Of a stretch of DNA of 64,000 nucleotides, positions 10,948-20,280 are shown piece after piece. Made by a program: the position numbers and the translations under genes. The DNA is from Chloroflexota bacterium (GTDB taxonomy: Bacteria; Chloroflexota; Ktedonobacteria; Ktedonobacterales; Ktedonobacteraceae), in contig VBHI01000209.1 in the NCBI GenBank assembly GCA_005881495.1, forward strand, positions 12,266 to 76,265, read 5' to 3'. The notes under the pieces are model-generated. The model was not told where the DNA came from. It did not search any database and saw only the letters and a list, made by a program, of their open reading frames with translations. The stretch's first letter is position 1; every line of letters starts with the position of its first letter.

Positions 10948-12160
10948 CTATTGACCGCTTGCTTTCTTTGGCTTCGTGAGGGGAATGACAACCCTCACAG
11001 GATGGACTACCAGGGATGCGAACATCCCCTTACCATCCTCTACACCCTCCGACCCGAAGGCGTCAGGTGCTACTTTCCGCACAATATTGTACGCGCCGTT
11101 TATGTCGGCATTAATGAACCGGCGACCAGATGCGCGGTAGAGTCCACGTTTGATCCGTTTCCCGCTAAAGGTGTGTTTGGTGTCGTCGTTTGGTTTCCGT
11201 ACCGGTAACGGGTCACGATCAAGAAAACTTGCCTGTGAGGTGTAGGACTCTTCCGTGATCTTGACGGTGCACGAATTGCTGATTGTTGCGCTTACCCATG
11301 TTCGCTTCTTGCTTCCACCCGTCATTCTTCCCGATGCACAACACACCTATCCCCTCTTCTACCAGTACGTCAATAATCCGCTTACTGGCTGTATGCATGT
11401 AGTGCTCAATGCGCCTGTTTCGCTTGTTGGTCATACTCTCCATGCGTCTGGTTGTGCCAGGATGCCCTAGCTTCTCTTGTAACTCCGCTCTGCGCTTGTT
11501 GTAGAATTGATTGGTAGACTTCACTGGACGCCCGTTAACGACTACCGCTTGAAAAGCGGGTTTGTTTGAGGTTAGCGCTACCAGATTGTTCATGCCAATA
11601 TCTATGCCAGCGTAGTACGCAGGGTTCACAGGGGCTTGCTTCACGGCTTGTTCGTAGACCACTTCCACCACGTAGAACCCTTTTCGCGGGATGATGCGTA
11701 CTTGATCGATGTCCTTTTGTTGGGTCTTTACGGTGATCGGAAGCATGGATGGCTCTACGAGTCCACGCTTCAGGCCTCTTTTACTAATAGCTTGGATGGT
11801 GTACACGAGGATATTGCGACCTTCGCTCTTGTCTTTGTACTTGGGCAAGCAGGGCCGTCCTGTGAACTTAGAAGGGTCTTCCTCGTAAGCCTCGCCTCCT
11901 TCTTTGAAGCTTTTCCAGTTCTTGTCTAGCAGCATCAGGATTTGTTGACTGACTTTCGCTGGTAAGGCTTTGTACGCCTCATGCGACTGCATCCGCCGCT
12001 GCACTTCGTTGTAGTTGAGATACTTCCCCTCATAGATAAACGCTTGCCGGTACTCGTAGAGGGCCGCATTGTACAAGTTCTTGGAGGCGAAGGCCGCTGC
12101 ATCAATGGCTGCATAGCGCAGATCATGCTTGCTAATGACATGCTGTTCTACCAGTTTCAC
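10948..12160 (-). pseudogene. tnpB: TnpB (IS200/IS605 OrfB) with internal frameshifting deletion
   Basis: Remnant of an RNA-guided RuvC nuclease carried by IS200/IS605-type elements. The N-terminal part runs from GTG at 12160 (AAAGGAGG upstream) and has the RuvC-I motif YAGIDIGMNNLVAL, ending in NNQQFV. The C-terminal part continues in another frame with ITEESYTSQASFLD (RuvC-II Glu) and NADINGAYNI (RuvC-III Asp). The two join abruptly near 11255-11275. Compared with the family, about 20 codons linking NNQQF to the VKITEES strand are missing and the frame is shifted. The zinc-finger cysteines are absent, as in a known OrfB subfamily. No tnpA is nearby. A guide RNA, if any, would come from the 3' end near 10861-10948. 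Confidence 0.85.
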
Positions 12161-12208
12161 AGAGCTTGCCTCCTTTCTGCCTGTCATATACCTTCTGGTA
12201 TCTATTCT

Positions 12209-12367
12209 CTACCATACCATAAAAAGCGGGTGTGCTTCTTCTAACACCACCATGCACGGAAGACGATCATCATAGGGTGTTGTCGCCAGGGTTTCCAGTT
12301 CTTTCCCAAGTTCAGAGACCAGCCAGCGCAGTTCGCTGACCTGGATGGTAAGTTCAGGGATGTTCAT
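12209..12367 (-). CDS. Small 52-aa protein, translationally coupled
   Basis: A 52-residue reading frame whose ATG overlaps the stop codon of the 109-aa gene by one base (TGATG), the usual sign of translational coupling. The product is acidic and helical (VSELRWLVSELGKELETLA) and ends in a hydrophobic tail. No family is recognised. The tight overlap and coding-like composition support it; length alone would not. Confidence 0.5.
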   Translation of the reverse strand: MNIPELTIQVSELRWLVSELGKELETLATTPYDDRLPCMVVLEEAHPLFMVW

Positions 12368-12696
12368 CACAAGGGCTCTCCTTCTTCGGCAAACGTGAAG
12401 GAGGAAAACGGGGGGTCATCGGTACTACATGGGACGGTAAAGATCGAGAAGTCAACGACATTGGGATCACTGGTGAGTTGCTGGATAAAGGCCTCGTCTA
12501 CCTCGTCGGTCCATTCGAGCACAAGGTAGCCCACTGCCTGCTTCTGAGAAGCACCGCAATCGAGCAGCACGACGGTATCGTGCTGGGCTTCAAACTGCTC
12601 GCCAAAGGCGGCAAGCATGGCATGAAACTGGGTGAGAGGAAACGTGATGTGGACATCAAACATGGGTATGTTCAACATATTGAAACATCTGTACAT
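12367..12696 (-). CDS. Hypothetical 109-aa protein
   Basis: A soluble acidic protein of unknown function. The sequence alternates strands and helices (FDVHITFPLTQFHAMLAAF, VGYLVLEWTDEVDEAFIQQL) and reads like a small ferredoxin-like alpha/beta domain. The ATG at 12696 follows AAGGAGG by 6 bp; an upstream in-frame start has no such site. It is the first gene of a coupled pair with the 52-aa gene, next to the broken tnpB, in a stretch of accessory character. Confidence 0.6.
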   Translation of the reverse strand: MYRCFNMLNIPMFDVHITFPLTQFHAMLAAFGEQFEAQHDTVVLLDCGASQKQAVGYLVLEWTDEVDEAFIQQLTSDPNVVDFSIFTVPCSTDDPPFSSFTFAEEGEPL

Positions 12697-12890
12697 GCTG
12701 TTCCTCCTTGTGTCTGTGTGTAAAAACAAATGTTCCTGATTGACCAGGCAAGCTATAATAGGCTTAGCCTGAGCCTAACAAGGGTCTACGGGTGATAGGT
12801 GGGAGCGTGAACTGTCTTGGCGGGCGAGGTCGCGCTCCCTACCACTCTACAAAACTGCTTTACAAAGCCATCGACTACGAATTGATCTAA

Positions 12891-13148
12891 GGGCATTTCA
12901 TAATTAGAAGTGCCATAAGATGGGCACTTCTGCTAGATAGGCAATATGACATCAAAAAGTGGTACGCTATAGCAGCAACACCTGAAGGTAAGAAGCTGGT
13001 CGAACATCTAGGCTTCGAGAATATAGCCGGAAAAAGGGATGCCTACCTGCTAACAGACTTAAAAAAGGCAACAAAACCTATCAGGGCATTTATTGACAGG
13101 TTAGAACAAGAGAATGAGCCTCTTGTGCCACCACCAAAACGAAAGTAA
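12891..13148 (+). pseudogene. C-terminal fragment of an unidentified protein
   Basis: An open frame of 85 codons after a stop codon, with no usable start or Shine-Dalgarno site. It encodes RSAIRWALLLDRQYDIKKWY and AATPEGKKLVEHLGFENIAG, then a basic, proline-rich end. The TPEG...LGF pattern resembles the end of GNAT-like proteins, where a helix and strand carry such residues, but the match is loose. The 5' part is missing. A 9-bp hairpin (12906-12914 / 12923-12931) lies near the truncation point. Interpreted as the tail of a deleted gene. Confidence 0.45.
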
Positions 13149-13330
13149 GGGCTAGCAACAGGAAAAGCCATCCGAGTAGTGAAAGCTACAAGGATAGTTC
13201 TTTCAGACTCAAAACCCTGTAATAAAACGCTATCAAAGAGACTGTATAATAGTTTCGTATACCTGTGTTGCAAGCTCACCCAGCCTGGAATAGTATGCCG
13301 CGATAAATATGATCATAAAGAGGCACGCTC

Positions 13331-16300
13331 TTGATAGTCTTACATGCAAATTGGGATAATCTTGTACCGGGGAAATTTCATCTCTGGGCGGAATCATCCA
13401 GTCCAACAGGCGCCACCATGCGACGTCGGGGCAAGCAAGCTGAGGAACAACAACCTCAACGACATCCCTTTGCACTTCCCCACGATCCACTGCAGGAGGC
13501 CATAAGCGAGCTTGTGGGTAGCCTGCTGTCTAAAAGCGTAGGTTCCAGTCGTTTAAGACTTTCTCTGCCTTCTACAGCCACGGCGCCACAATCCTCACCT
13601 GAACTTATGCTGGAGAAAGAGCCCATTGACCTGAAAGCGACAGGTTTCAAGTCATGGGAGGTAGCTACGCTGACGCTCGAGCCAGGTAATGCGCTTGATT
13701 TTCTGCTTGCATTACCCAATGACGCACCTCGCAGCATAGCGTATGGCAGTTCACTGCGTTTCTGGATGGAGGCGGCGAGGTTCGCATTTGAACTGATTGC
13801 ACGGCAAGCTTATATACCGGCACTTGAAGAAACCCGGCAGGATGGTGTTTCACTCTTTCGCGCGGACTGGCAGGTAGTCCTTGCGGCAGAGGATAATGAG
13901 CGTTTCTCTGTACTCTCAAAAGCGATGCCGCCGATTTGCTGGGCATTTTTGCCAACCAGCGAAATGAAACCTTCGGTGCTACAAAGCGTTCTGCTCTCTT
14001 TTCTGAATCAAACTCTTGACGCTTTTGTACGAGAAAGTTTGTCTTCAACATCGCTGCTTGCAACTCGCCCTGGTCGTAGTAAGCGCTCCAACAAGATATC
14101 TTTGCCGGAGCAGTGGTTGCAAGCGCTTGCTTCAGATGACCCGGTGCTTGTGGCAACCCCCGCGGAACTACAACGTTTTTCTGAGACACTCCATAGCTGG
14201 CTCGATCAGATTCGACCCGTCGAAACGAATGCCGCGTTTCGTACCTGCTTCCGACTCGATGCGCCTGGTGAAGACAGCGGAAAAAGCTCAGATTGGCGCA
14301 TCAGTTTCCAACTCCAGGCCAATGACGATCGAAGCTTGCTTGTGCCAGTGGAAAAGGTCTGGAAAGAGCGTTCGGGCACCCTCACGTTTCTTACACGCAA
14401 ATTTGAGAATCCGCAGGAACGCTTGCTTGCCGATCTTGGCAAAGCTTCCCGTCTTTTCCCTGCAATCGAGGATAGTTTAAGAACCGCTCGTCCTGTAGGG
14501 CTGAAACTGAGTACTGAACAGGCCTACACCTTTCTGCGTGAATCTGCCCCATTGCTTGAGCAGAGCGGTTTTGGTGTGCTTGTTCCACCCTGGTGGCAAA
14601 AACCCTCGGCCCGCCTGGGCGTCAAATTGAAGGTACAATCGAAGGCGGATGCGAAAACAGGCTCAGGACTGATGGGGTTGAGGAATATTGTCGATTACAA
14701 TTGGACGATCGCGATGGGCGATACAGATCTCTCAACTGAAGAATTTGAGAGTCTGGTCAATCTGAAGGTCCCTCTGATAAAAGTGCGAGGCCAGTGGGTT
14801 GAATTGCGTCCGGAGGAGGTTGAGGCTGCTATCGCCTTCTTCGAGAAAAAGCATAGCAACGGGCATATGTCGCTTGGTGAGGCTCTGCGCATCGGCCTGG
14901 GACAAGAAGCGTCCGAATTAGGTCTTCCGGTGATGGATATTGAAGGGGATGGCTGGATTAAGGAGGTATTAGATGGGCTGACCGAGAATGCCAAATTGAC
15001 TCCAATCAAAACGCCTTCTACTTTTCGGGGAAAGCTGCGCCCCTATCAACTCAAGGGGGGTTCCTGGCTGGCTTTTCTCAAACAATTCGGCTTTGGGGCT
15101 TGCCTGGCGGACGATATGGGACTGGGGAAATGCTCCAGCGCAGCGGCTCTTATTGTTATGAACGGAATGCTACAGAAGGCTGAGGATATTTGGAAGCACT
15201 ACGCTGGGGAAGCCGCGTTTGACGGAGAGGGTTATTGGGCTGAACCTACTGAGCAATTGCTTACTAATTCGATTGATGGAATGACCGGACAGATTGTGCA
15301 AGCTTCCATCAAACGACTTTATCGTCAGCATCTCTCTAAGCCTCTACGGACTGTGCGGCTAGAAGATGGGAGTAGTGTAACCATCACATATCCGCACAAG
15401 CTACTCACAGACAAGGGTTGGACAAATGACCTTCATCTTGGAGATTACGTCTGCGTACCGGCAAAGCTTATTTGGGATGGCAAACCAGAAGACCCTGATC
15501 TCGTCAAATTCCTCGCCTGGCAAATTTCCGAAGGATACGAACCAAAATGCGCAGCGAGGGTCTCCATAACGCAAAAGGACGTCTCAGTGCTTGAAGAATT
15601 GCAACATTGTATTCAGCGTTTGAGTAAAAAGTATGGTATCAATATCTATCGCCCTTCTATTCATTCTTATAATGACCGCGCCCCTTATCTAATGGTCTGC
15701 AGTGCAGTATATCGGCGGTTCGTTGAAGCCAGGGGTTACGAGTGGGGGAAGCTATCACGTGAGAAGAGCATCCCTGACTTTATTATGCAAGCCGATCTTG
15801 AAAGTGTACGGATTTTTCTGAGCAACTTCTTTGAGGCCGAAGCTTCCGTTGTTTCAAGTATGCGAAGCATTGAGATCAGTACAGCTTCGCCTCTGCTTAT
15901 CCAGCAACTTTCTTACTTGCTCCGACGCTTTGGAATCTGGATGAGGATATCTACCAAACAGAAGCGAGCAACTAATGGTAGCGGAATTTTTCGCCTGTAC
16001 CAATTTGGTGTTTTAGGTGGGAATGCTGCCAGGAAGTTTTGCCAGGAGATAGGCTTTGCAGGTAGTGAAAAGCAAAGGCGATTAGAGAAAATCTGTGAGC
16101 TGGTGAGTAATACCAACGTTGAGGGTATCCCGGCCTCAGAGATTATGGCTCATACTGTTGCTGCTACCAGGCTTCCTGCTCGTCACTTTGGGATTGGTAC
16201 TGTCTACATCAATGGTTCACAACAATTTTCACCAAACAGTCTACAACAGGTGATCACTGCGTTCGACAATATACTGAGCGGTGAAGCAGAAAGAGAGTAT

Positions 16301-17872
16301 CGGGAGAAGGCTCTATCAAAGTGGGCTGTTCAAACACTGGATGCTTATGGGCAGTTAGATAAACAATTGCTGATTACAACAAAAGTACAGTTGCAACGCT
16401 TAATTGACCAGGAAGTCTACTATTGCAGAATCAAGGAGATTGAGGAAGTACAGTATGATGGCTGGGTCTACGATTTCGAGGTTGAAACACATCATAACTA
16501 TGTTGCTGATAACATTGTGTGTCATAATACCGTGCAACTCATTACGCTATTGCTGCATGATCGCGAAGTACGACAACAAGTGTCAGAACCTGGTCCAGCT
16601 TTACTCATCTGCCCAATGTCCATCGTGGGAAACTGGCACAAAGAGCTGCAGAAATTCGCGCCAACTCTCAAGGACATGGTCCACCATGGCCACGAACGGC
16701 TCTCGGGGGAAGCGTTTATACAAGAGGCGCTACGGCATGACATTGTAATCACCACCTATTCCCTGGCGCTTCGTGATAAAGAGCATCTTTCCTCTATTGA
16801 TTGGGATTATGTGGTTGTGGACGAGGCGCAGAATATCAAAAACGATGCGGCCAAGCAGACCCAGGCAATAAAAAAGCTCAACGCGCAGCATAAAATCGCA
16901 CTCACCGGCACGCCGGTAGAGAACCGGCTCTCCGAACTCTGGTCAATCATGGAATTTCTGAATCCTGGCTATTTAGGTTCCGGCACAGATTTTCGCAAAA
17001 ATTTTGCTATTCCTATCGAGCGGTACCATGATGCGAACCGCGCGGAATCGCTCAAACGGTTGATTCAGCCATTTGTGCTGCGTCGCTTGAAGACCGACAA
17101 GACAATTATCGCGGACCTGCCTGATAAAATGGAGATGAAAGTATTCTGTAACCTCACACAGGAACAGGCAACACTGTATGAGGCCGTGGTGCAGGAAATG
17201 CTGGCAAAGATCGAAGAATCGGAGGGTATCGAACGAAAGGGACTGGTGCTTTCTACCCTGCTAAAACTGAAGCAGGTTTGCAACCACCCTGCCCAGTTTG
17301 TTGCTGATGGCAGTTCCTTACCTGGCCGCTCAGGAAAACTTGCCCGTCTTGAGGAAATGCTCGAAGAGGCCCTGGCAGAAGGTGACAAGGCTTTGATATT
17401 CACGCAATTTGCGGAGATGGGTACACTCCTTCGCCATCAACTACAGGAAACATTGGGACGCGAGGTGCTTTTTCTCCATGGCGGCACGCCTAAAAAGCAG
17501 CGCGATGTCATGGTTCAGCGTTTTCAAGAGGAGCGTCGTGGGGCGCCACTTTTCATCCTCTCGCTTAAGGCTGGTGGTGTAGGCCTTAACCTGACGGCGG
17601 CCAACCATGTATTCCATTTTGATCGCTGGTGGAACCCCGCGGTAGAAAATCAAGCGACCGATCGAGCCTTTCGTATCGGGCAAAAAAAGAATGTACAGGT
17701 ACACAAGTTCGTCTGTGTCGGCACACTGGAAGAGCGTATCGACCAGATGATAGAGCAGAAGAAGGTGCTTGCTGAAAGCATCGTTGGAAGCGGGGAGAAC
17801 TGGCTTACCGAGATGTCAACGGCACAGCTCAAAGAACTCTTCGCGTTGAGCCGTGAGGCAGTAGGAGAATAA
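13331..17872 (+). CDS. SNF2-family helicase/ATPase interrupted by an intein
   Basis: DNA-translocating SF2 ATPase of the bacterial SNF2 (HelZ-like) group. After removal of the intein the mature protein is 1047 aa, the usual size. N-terminal SNF2-associated region begins with LHANWDNLVPGKFHLW. Walker A (DDMGLGK/T) is split by the intein after Lys600. Then follow DEAQNIKN (about 1163), LTGTPVENRLSELW (about 1193), the helicase C domain with FTQFAEMGTLL, LHGGTPKKQR, and QATDRAFRIGQ (about 1441). Start is TTG, with AAAGAGG 7 bp upstream and family homology beginning at once. A SWIM protein gene follows after 3 bp, a common pairing. ATPase activity requires splicing, because the P-loop Thr comes from the C-extein. 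Confidence 0.95.
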   Translation: MIVLHANWDNLVPGKFHLWAESSSPTGATMRRRGKQAEEQQPQRHPFALPHDPLQEAISELVGSLLSKSVGSSRLRLSLPSTATAPQSSPELMLEKEPIDLKATGFKSWEVATLTLEPGNALDFLLALPNDAPRSIAYGSSLRFWMEAARFAFELIARQAYIPALEETRQDGVSLFRADWQVVLAAEDNERFSVLSKAMPPICWAFLPTSEMKPSVLQSVLLSFLNQTLDAFVRESLSSTSLLATRPGRSKRSNKISLPEQWLQALASDDPVLVATPAELQRFSETLHSWLDQIRPVETNAAFRTCFRLDAPGEDSGKSSDWRISFQLQANDDRSLLVPVEKVWKERSGTLTFLTRKFENPQERLLADLGKASRLFPAIEDSLRTARPVGLKLSTEQAYTFLRESAPLLEQSGFGVLVPPWWQKPSARLGVKLKVQSKADAKTGSGLMGLRNIVDYNWTIAMGDTDLSTEEFESLVNLKVPLIKVRGQWVELRPEEVEAAIAFFEKKHSNGHMSLGEALRIGLGQEASELGLPVMDIEGDGWIKEVLDGLTENAKLTPIKTPSTFRGKLRPYQLKGGSWLAFLKQFGFGACLADDMGLGKCSSAAALIVMNGMLQKAEDIWKHYAGEAAFDGEGYWAEPTEQLLTNSIDGMTGQIVQASIKRLYRQHLSKPLRTVRLEDGSSVTITYPHKLLTDKGWTNDLHLGDYVCVPAKLIWDGKPEDPDLVKFLAWQISEGYEPKCAARVSITQKDVSVLEELQHCIQRLSKKYGINIYRPSIHSYNDRAPYLMVCSAVYRRFVEARGYEWGKLSREKSIPDFIMQADLESVRIFLSNFFEAEASVVSSMRSIEISTASPLLIQQLSYLLRRFGIWMRISTKQKRATNGSGIFRLYQFGVLGGNAARKFCQEIGFAGSEKQRRLEKICELVSNTNVEGIPASEIMAHTVAATRLPARHFGIGTVYINGSQQFSPNSLQQVITAFDNILSGEAEREYREKALSKWAVQTLDAYGQLDKQLLITTKVQLQRLIDQEVYYCRIKEIEEVQYDGWVYDFEVETHHNYVADNIVCHNTVQLITLLLHDREVRQQVSEPGPALLICPMSIVGNWHKELQKFAPTLKDMVHHGHERLSGEAFIQEALRHDIVITTYSLALRDKEHLSSIDWDYVVVDEAQNIKNDAAKQTQAIKKLNAQHKIALTGTPVENRLSELWSIMEFLNPGYLGSGTDFRKNFAIPIERYHDANRAESLKRLIQPFVLRRLKTDKTIIADLPDKMEMKVFCNLTQEQATLYEAVVQEMLAKIEESEGIERKGLVLSTLLKLKQVCNHPAQFVADGSSLPGRSGKLARLEEMLEEALAEGDKALIFTQFAEMGTLLRHQLQETLGREVLFLHGGTPKKQRDVMVQRFQEERRGAPLFILSLKAGGVGLNLTAANHVFHFDRWWNPAVENQATDRAFRIGQKKNVQVHKFVCVGTLEERIDQMIEQKKVLAESIVGSGENWLTEMSTAQLKELFALSREAVGE
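15131..16528 (+). other. Intein with degenerate LAGLIDADG endonuclease, in Walker A
   Basis: In-frame 466-residue insert (precursor residues 601-1066) between GLGK and TVQLITLLLH. Splicing residues are all present: Cys1, a block-B motif with His in ITYPHKLLT, block F (YDFEVETHHNYVADN), penultimate His and terminal Asn in NIVCHN, and Thr as +1 residue. The centre holds two LAGLIDADG-like motifs, VKFLAWQISEGYE (about 724) and FLSNFFEAEASV (about 830), each keeping an acidic residue, so the endonuclease may still work. The insertion point, inside the P-loop GKT, is a typical intein site in ATPases. Confidence 0.95.
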
Positions 17873-17875
17873 ACC

Positions 17876-18769
17876 ATGGGACGATGGGGAGACGGAGGCT
17901 ACTGGGATTATTACGAGCCGTCGCGGCCAAGAAGAGTTGAAGGTGGTATCAAGACCAAAAGCGAGCGCGGCGAGATTGGCGAAACCTGGTGGTCCAAACG
18001 CTGGATAAAAGTGTTAGAGTCCTTCAGCATGGGAACGCGGCTGACGCGAGGTCGCTCCTATGCGCGCCAGGGGCAGGTAATCTCGATTGACATTGAACCC
18101 GGTCTTGTCAAGGCCAAAGTTCAGGGATCACAGCCCAGGCCGTACAACGTCAAGATACGTTTGGAGCCCCTTTCAGACCAGGATTGGGACAAGGTCACAG
18201 ATGCCATGGCTTCCCAGGCGATATTCGCGGCAAAACTACTGGCAGGTGAGATGCCTAATACTATAGAGGAAGCCTTTGCGTCAGTGCACGTCTCGCTTTT
18301 CCCCACTGCTCTCAGGGAATTGAATACTGATTGCTCCTGTCCTGACTGGGCAAATCCTTGCAAGCATATCGCCGCCGTCTATTACCTGTTAGCCGAGCGT
18401 TTCGACGAGGATCCATTCCTGATTTTCAAATTGCGCGGACGAACGAAGGAACAAATCATCGCAGTACTGAGAGACAAACGCGCTGCGACATTCCCGGTGG
18501 AAGATACTTCAGTGGGTGCTGAGACTGCCTCTGCTGAGGAAGAAAACCACATATCTCTCGAAGAACATCTAGAAACATTCTGGCAGGCAGGTGAAGCAAT
18601 AGAGTCCTTTACAGTAAACCTCTCTACCCCTAGGATTGACAAGGCAATTCTCAAAAGACTAGGTACCGCCCCTTTCACAATTGGAGATATGAATGTTGCT
18701 TCCTTGTTAGCAAAGGCATACAGCGCGGTAGATGCTGCCGTCTCAAAGAAGATGACGGAGGAGGAATAG
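17876..18769 (+). CDS. SWIM zinc-finger protein
   Basis: A 297-aa protein with a SWIM finger, CSCPDWANPCKH (CxCx6CxH), around residues 151-162, a zinc site used for DNA or protein binding. The opening GETWWSKRWIKVLESF is typical of SWIM proteins encoded next to bacterial SNF2 helicases. The C-terminal third is acidic and of low complexity before a final helix. It begins 3 bp after the helicase stop, with AGGAGA reaching back into that gene, so the two are probably one operon and one complex. Confidence 0.88.
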   Translation: MGRWGDGGYWDYYEPSRPRRVEGGIKTKSERGEIGETWWSKRWIKVLESFSMGTRLTRGRSYARQGQVISIDIEPGLVKAKVQGSQPRPYNVKIRLEPLSDQDWDKVTDAMASQAIFAAKLLAGEMPNTIEEAFASVHVSLFPTALRELNTDCSCPDWANPCKHIAAVYYLLAERFDEDPFLIFKLRGRTKEQIIAVLRDKRAATFPVEDTSVGAETASAEEENHISLEEHLETFWQAGEAIESFTVNLSTPRIDKAILKRLGTAPFTIGDMNVASLLAKAYSAVDAAVSKKMTEEE

Positions 18770-18800
18770 CCCAGGAAGGGAAAATAGTGCGTTTGCAAAT

Positions 18801-18829
18801 TTGTAATTTCGTCCCCAGGATAGTATTCT
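18801..18829 (+). promoter_or_regulatory. Predicted sigma-70-type promoter of the AI-2E family gene
   Basis: TTGTAA (18801-18806), a 17-bp spacer and TATTCT (18824-18829) lie about 65 bp before the GTG start of the AI-2E family transporter gene. Spacing is ideal and each hexamer matches consensus at four or more positions. Confidence 0.5.
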
Positions 18830-18894
18830 GGAAGTAGTATGTAAGATTGGTATTTTTTCATCAAAATAGTAGCACTTTGTTGAGGTAAATTCAC

Positions 18895-20220
18895 GTGAGT
18901 ACCAACAATGAAAAAGCAGCGGGGGTTATCTCCGAGCAACAACAAAGCAGGCTCGTCGCATCAAAACTCAAAGCGCAGCAAGCGTGGCAGCGGCTGTGGA
19001 TGCGCATGCAGAGTATCACACCCAGCGGCCTTATGCGCTTCTTACTCGTTGTTATCGCGCTGGCTGGTCTTGTCTGGTTGATTGCGAGCGCTTTCCAGTC
19101 GCTCGCCACGTTCGTGATCGGCATCATGATCGCCTATGTCACGCTGCCCGTGGTCAACTGGCTGGATCGCTTCCTGCCGCGGGGGCTAGCCGTGCTGCTG
19201 GTCATCCTCGGCGAAATCGCCCTCGTCGGGCTGTTTTTCGCCATACTCATCCCCGCTGTGGTCCAGGAGGTCCTGCGTTTTCTGCAAACTCTGCCCAACA
19301 CCGATCAATTACGTGCGTATTTCACCCATCTCGACCAACAGGCGAAGGGATGGCCGGAGCCGGTCCGTGTGTTCTTGCGTGGGTGGCTGCAGCAGACCAC
19401 CACCAACCTTCAGCACAACTTCACGAAATATGTGATGGATTTCTTCGGTGTTGTGGTCAGAAGTATCCTTAGCCTGCTGAGCGCCTTCAGTTTCTTGCTG
19501 GGCCTGCTGGTTATCCCGACCTGGATTTTCGCCGTGCTCAATAATCAACGCAATGGTGTACGAGCCGTGGATCGTATCCTGCCCGACTGGCTGCGACCCG
19601 ATTTCTGGGCCGTGGCGCGTATTCTTGACCGCACCTTCCGGGTGTACTTTCGTGAGCTGGTCGTCATGGCAACAGCGGTCGGCCTTGTCACCTACCTCGG
19701 GCTGATCCTGTTGCAGCGACTGGGCGTGCAGGGCATCCCGTTCCCGCTCCTGCTGGCCATGCTGGTAGGCTTCACCGACTTCATCCCGTCGATCGGGACG
19801 CTTCTGGGCACCATTCCCGCGGTGCTCTTTGGCCTGACCTCCTCCTGGCAGACGGCGCTAGCGATCCTTGTGCTTTACGTGGCGATTCATTTCCTTCGCA
19901 ACTGGCTGCTGGCGCCGCTGTTCGCGGGCAACAGTGTGAAGATCCACCCGGTCATCCTGGTGGTGATCCTGGTCGTCGCCAGCCAGTTCGGGCTGATCTG
20001 GCTATTTCTGGGGGCGCCCCTGGCACAGGTTGTGTATGACCTGTACCGCTATACCTACGGGCGCTTGAGCGACCCGCCACGTCCTGCAGGCGTCCTGCCC
20101 GATGAGGCAGTCCCGACGACACGTGAGCGCTCGCGGGCGGGCAAGCGAACGATAGTGCCTATCCCGCAGCGCACGCCCTCCCAGGACACAGCGCCGCTCA
20201 CGCCAGAAAAGGCGAGTTGA
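18895..20220 (+). CDS. AI-2E family transporter (PerM-like)
   Basis: A 441-aa integral membrane protein of the AI-2E exporter/PerM family, which includes autoinducer exporters and Na+/H+ antiporters; the substrate cannot be told from sequence. Hydrophobic pairs near residues 45-85 and 95-125, a periplasmic helical part, then the conserved C-terminal membrane block with GFTDFIPSIGTLLGTIPAVL and NSVKIHPVILVVILVVASQFG. The tail is basic and proline-rich. GTG start with GAGGT upstream. The coding region is clearly more G+C-rich than its left neighbours, as is the SPFH gene 60 bp downstream. Confidence 0.88.
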   Translation: MSTNNEKAAGVISEQQQSRLVASKLKAQQAWQRLWMRMQSITPSGLMRFLLVVIALAGLVWLIASAFQSLATFVIGIMIAYVTLPVVNWLDRFLPRGLAVLLVILGEIALVGLFFAILIPAVVQEVLRFLQTLPNTDQLRAYFTHLDQQAKGWPEPVRVFLRGWLQQTTTNLQHNFTKYVMDFFGVVVRSILSLLSAFSFLLGLLVIPTWIFAVLNNQRNGVRAVDRILPDWLRPDFWAVARILDRTFRVYFRELVVMATAVGLVTYLGLILLQRLGVQGIPFPLLLAMLVGFTDFIPSIGTLLGTIPAVLFGLTSSWQTALAILVLYVAIHFLRNWLLAPLFAGNSVKIHPVILVVILVVASQFGLIWLFLGAPLAQVVYDLYRYTYGRLSDPPRPAGVLPDEAVPTTRERSRAGKRTIVPIPQRTPSQDTAPLTPEKAS

Positions 20221-20280
20221 GGAATACAGCGAATTGATCAGTTTTATATTATTTAATACTATTACAGGAGGGAGTTTCCT

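Noticed and set aside
12906..12931. 9-bp hairpin as an IS end or terminator
   Set aside because: No matching hairpin was found at the other side, no T-run follows, and it lies inside the open frame of the gene fragment.
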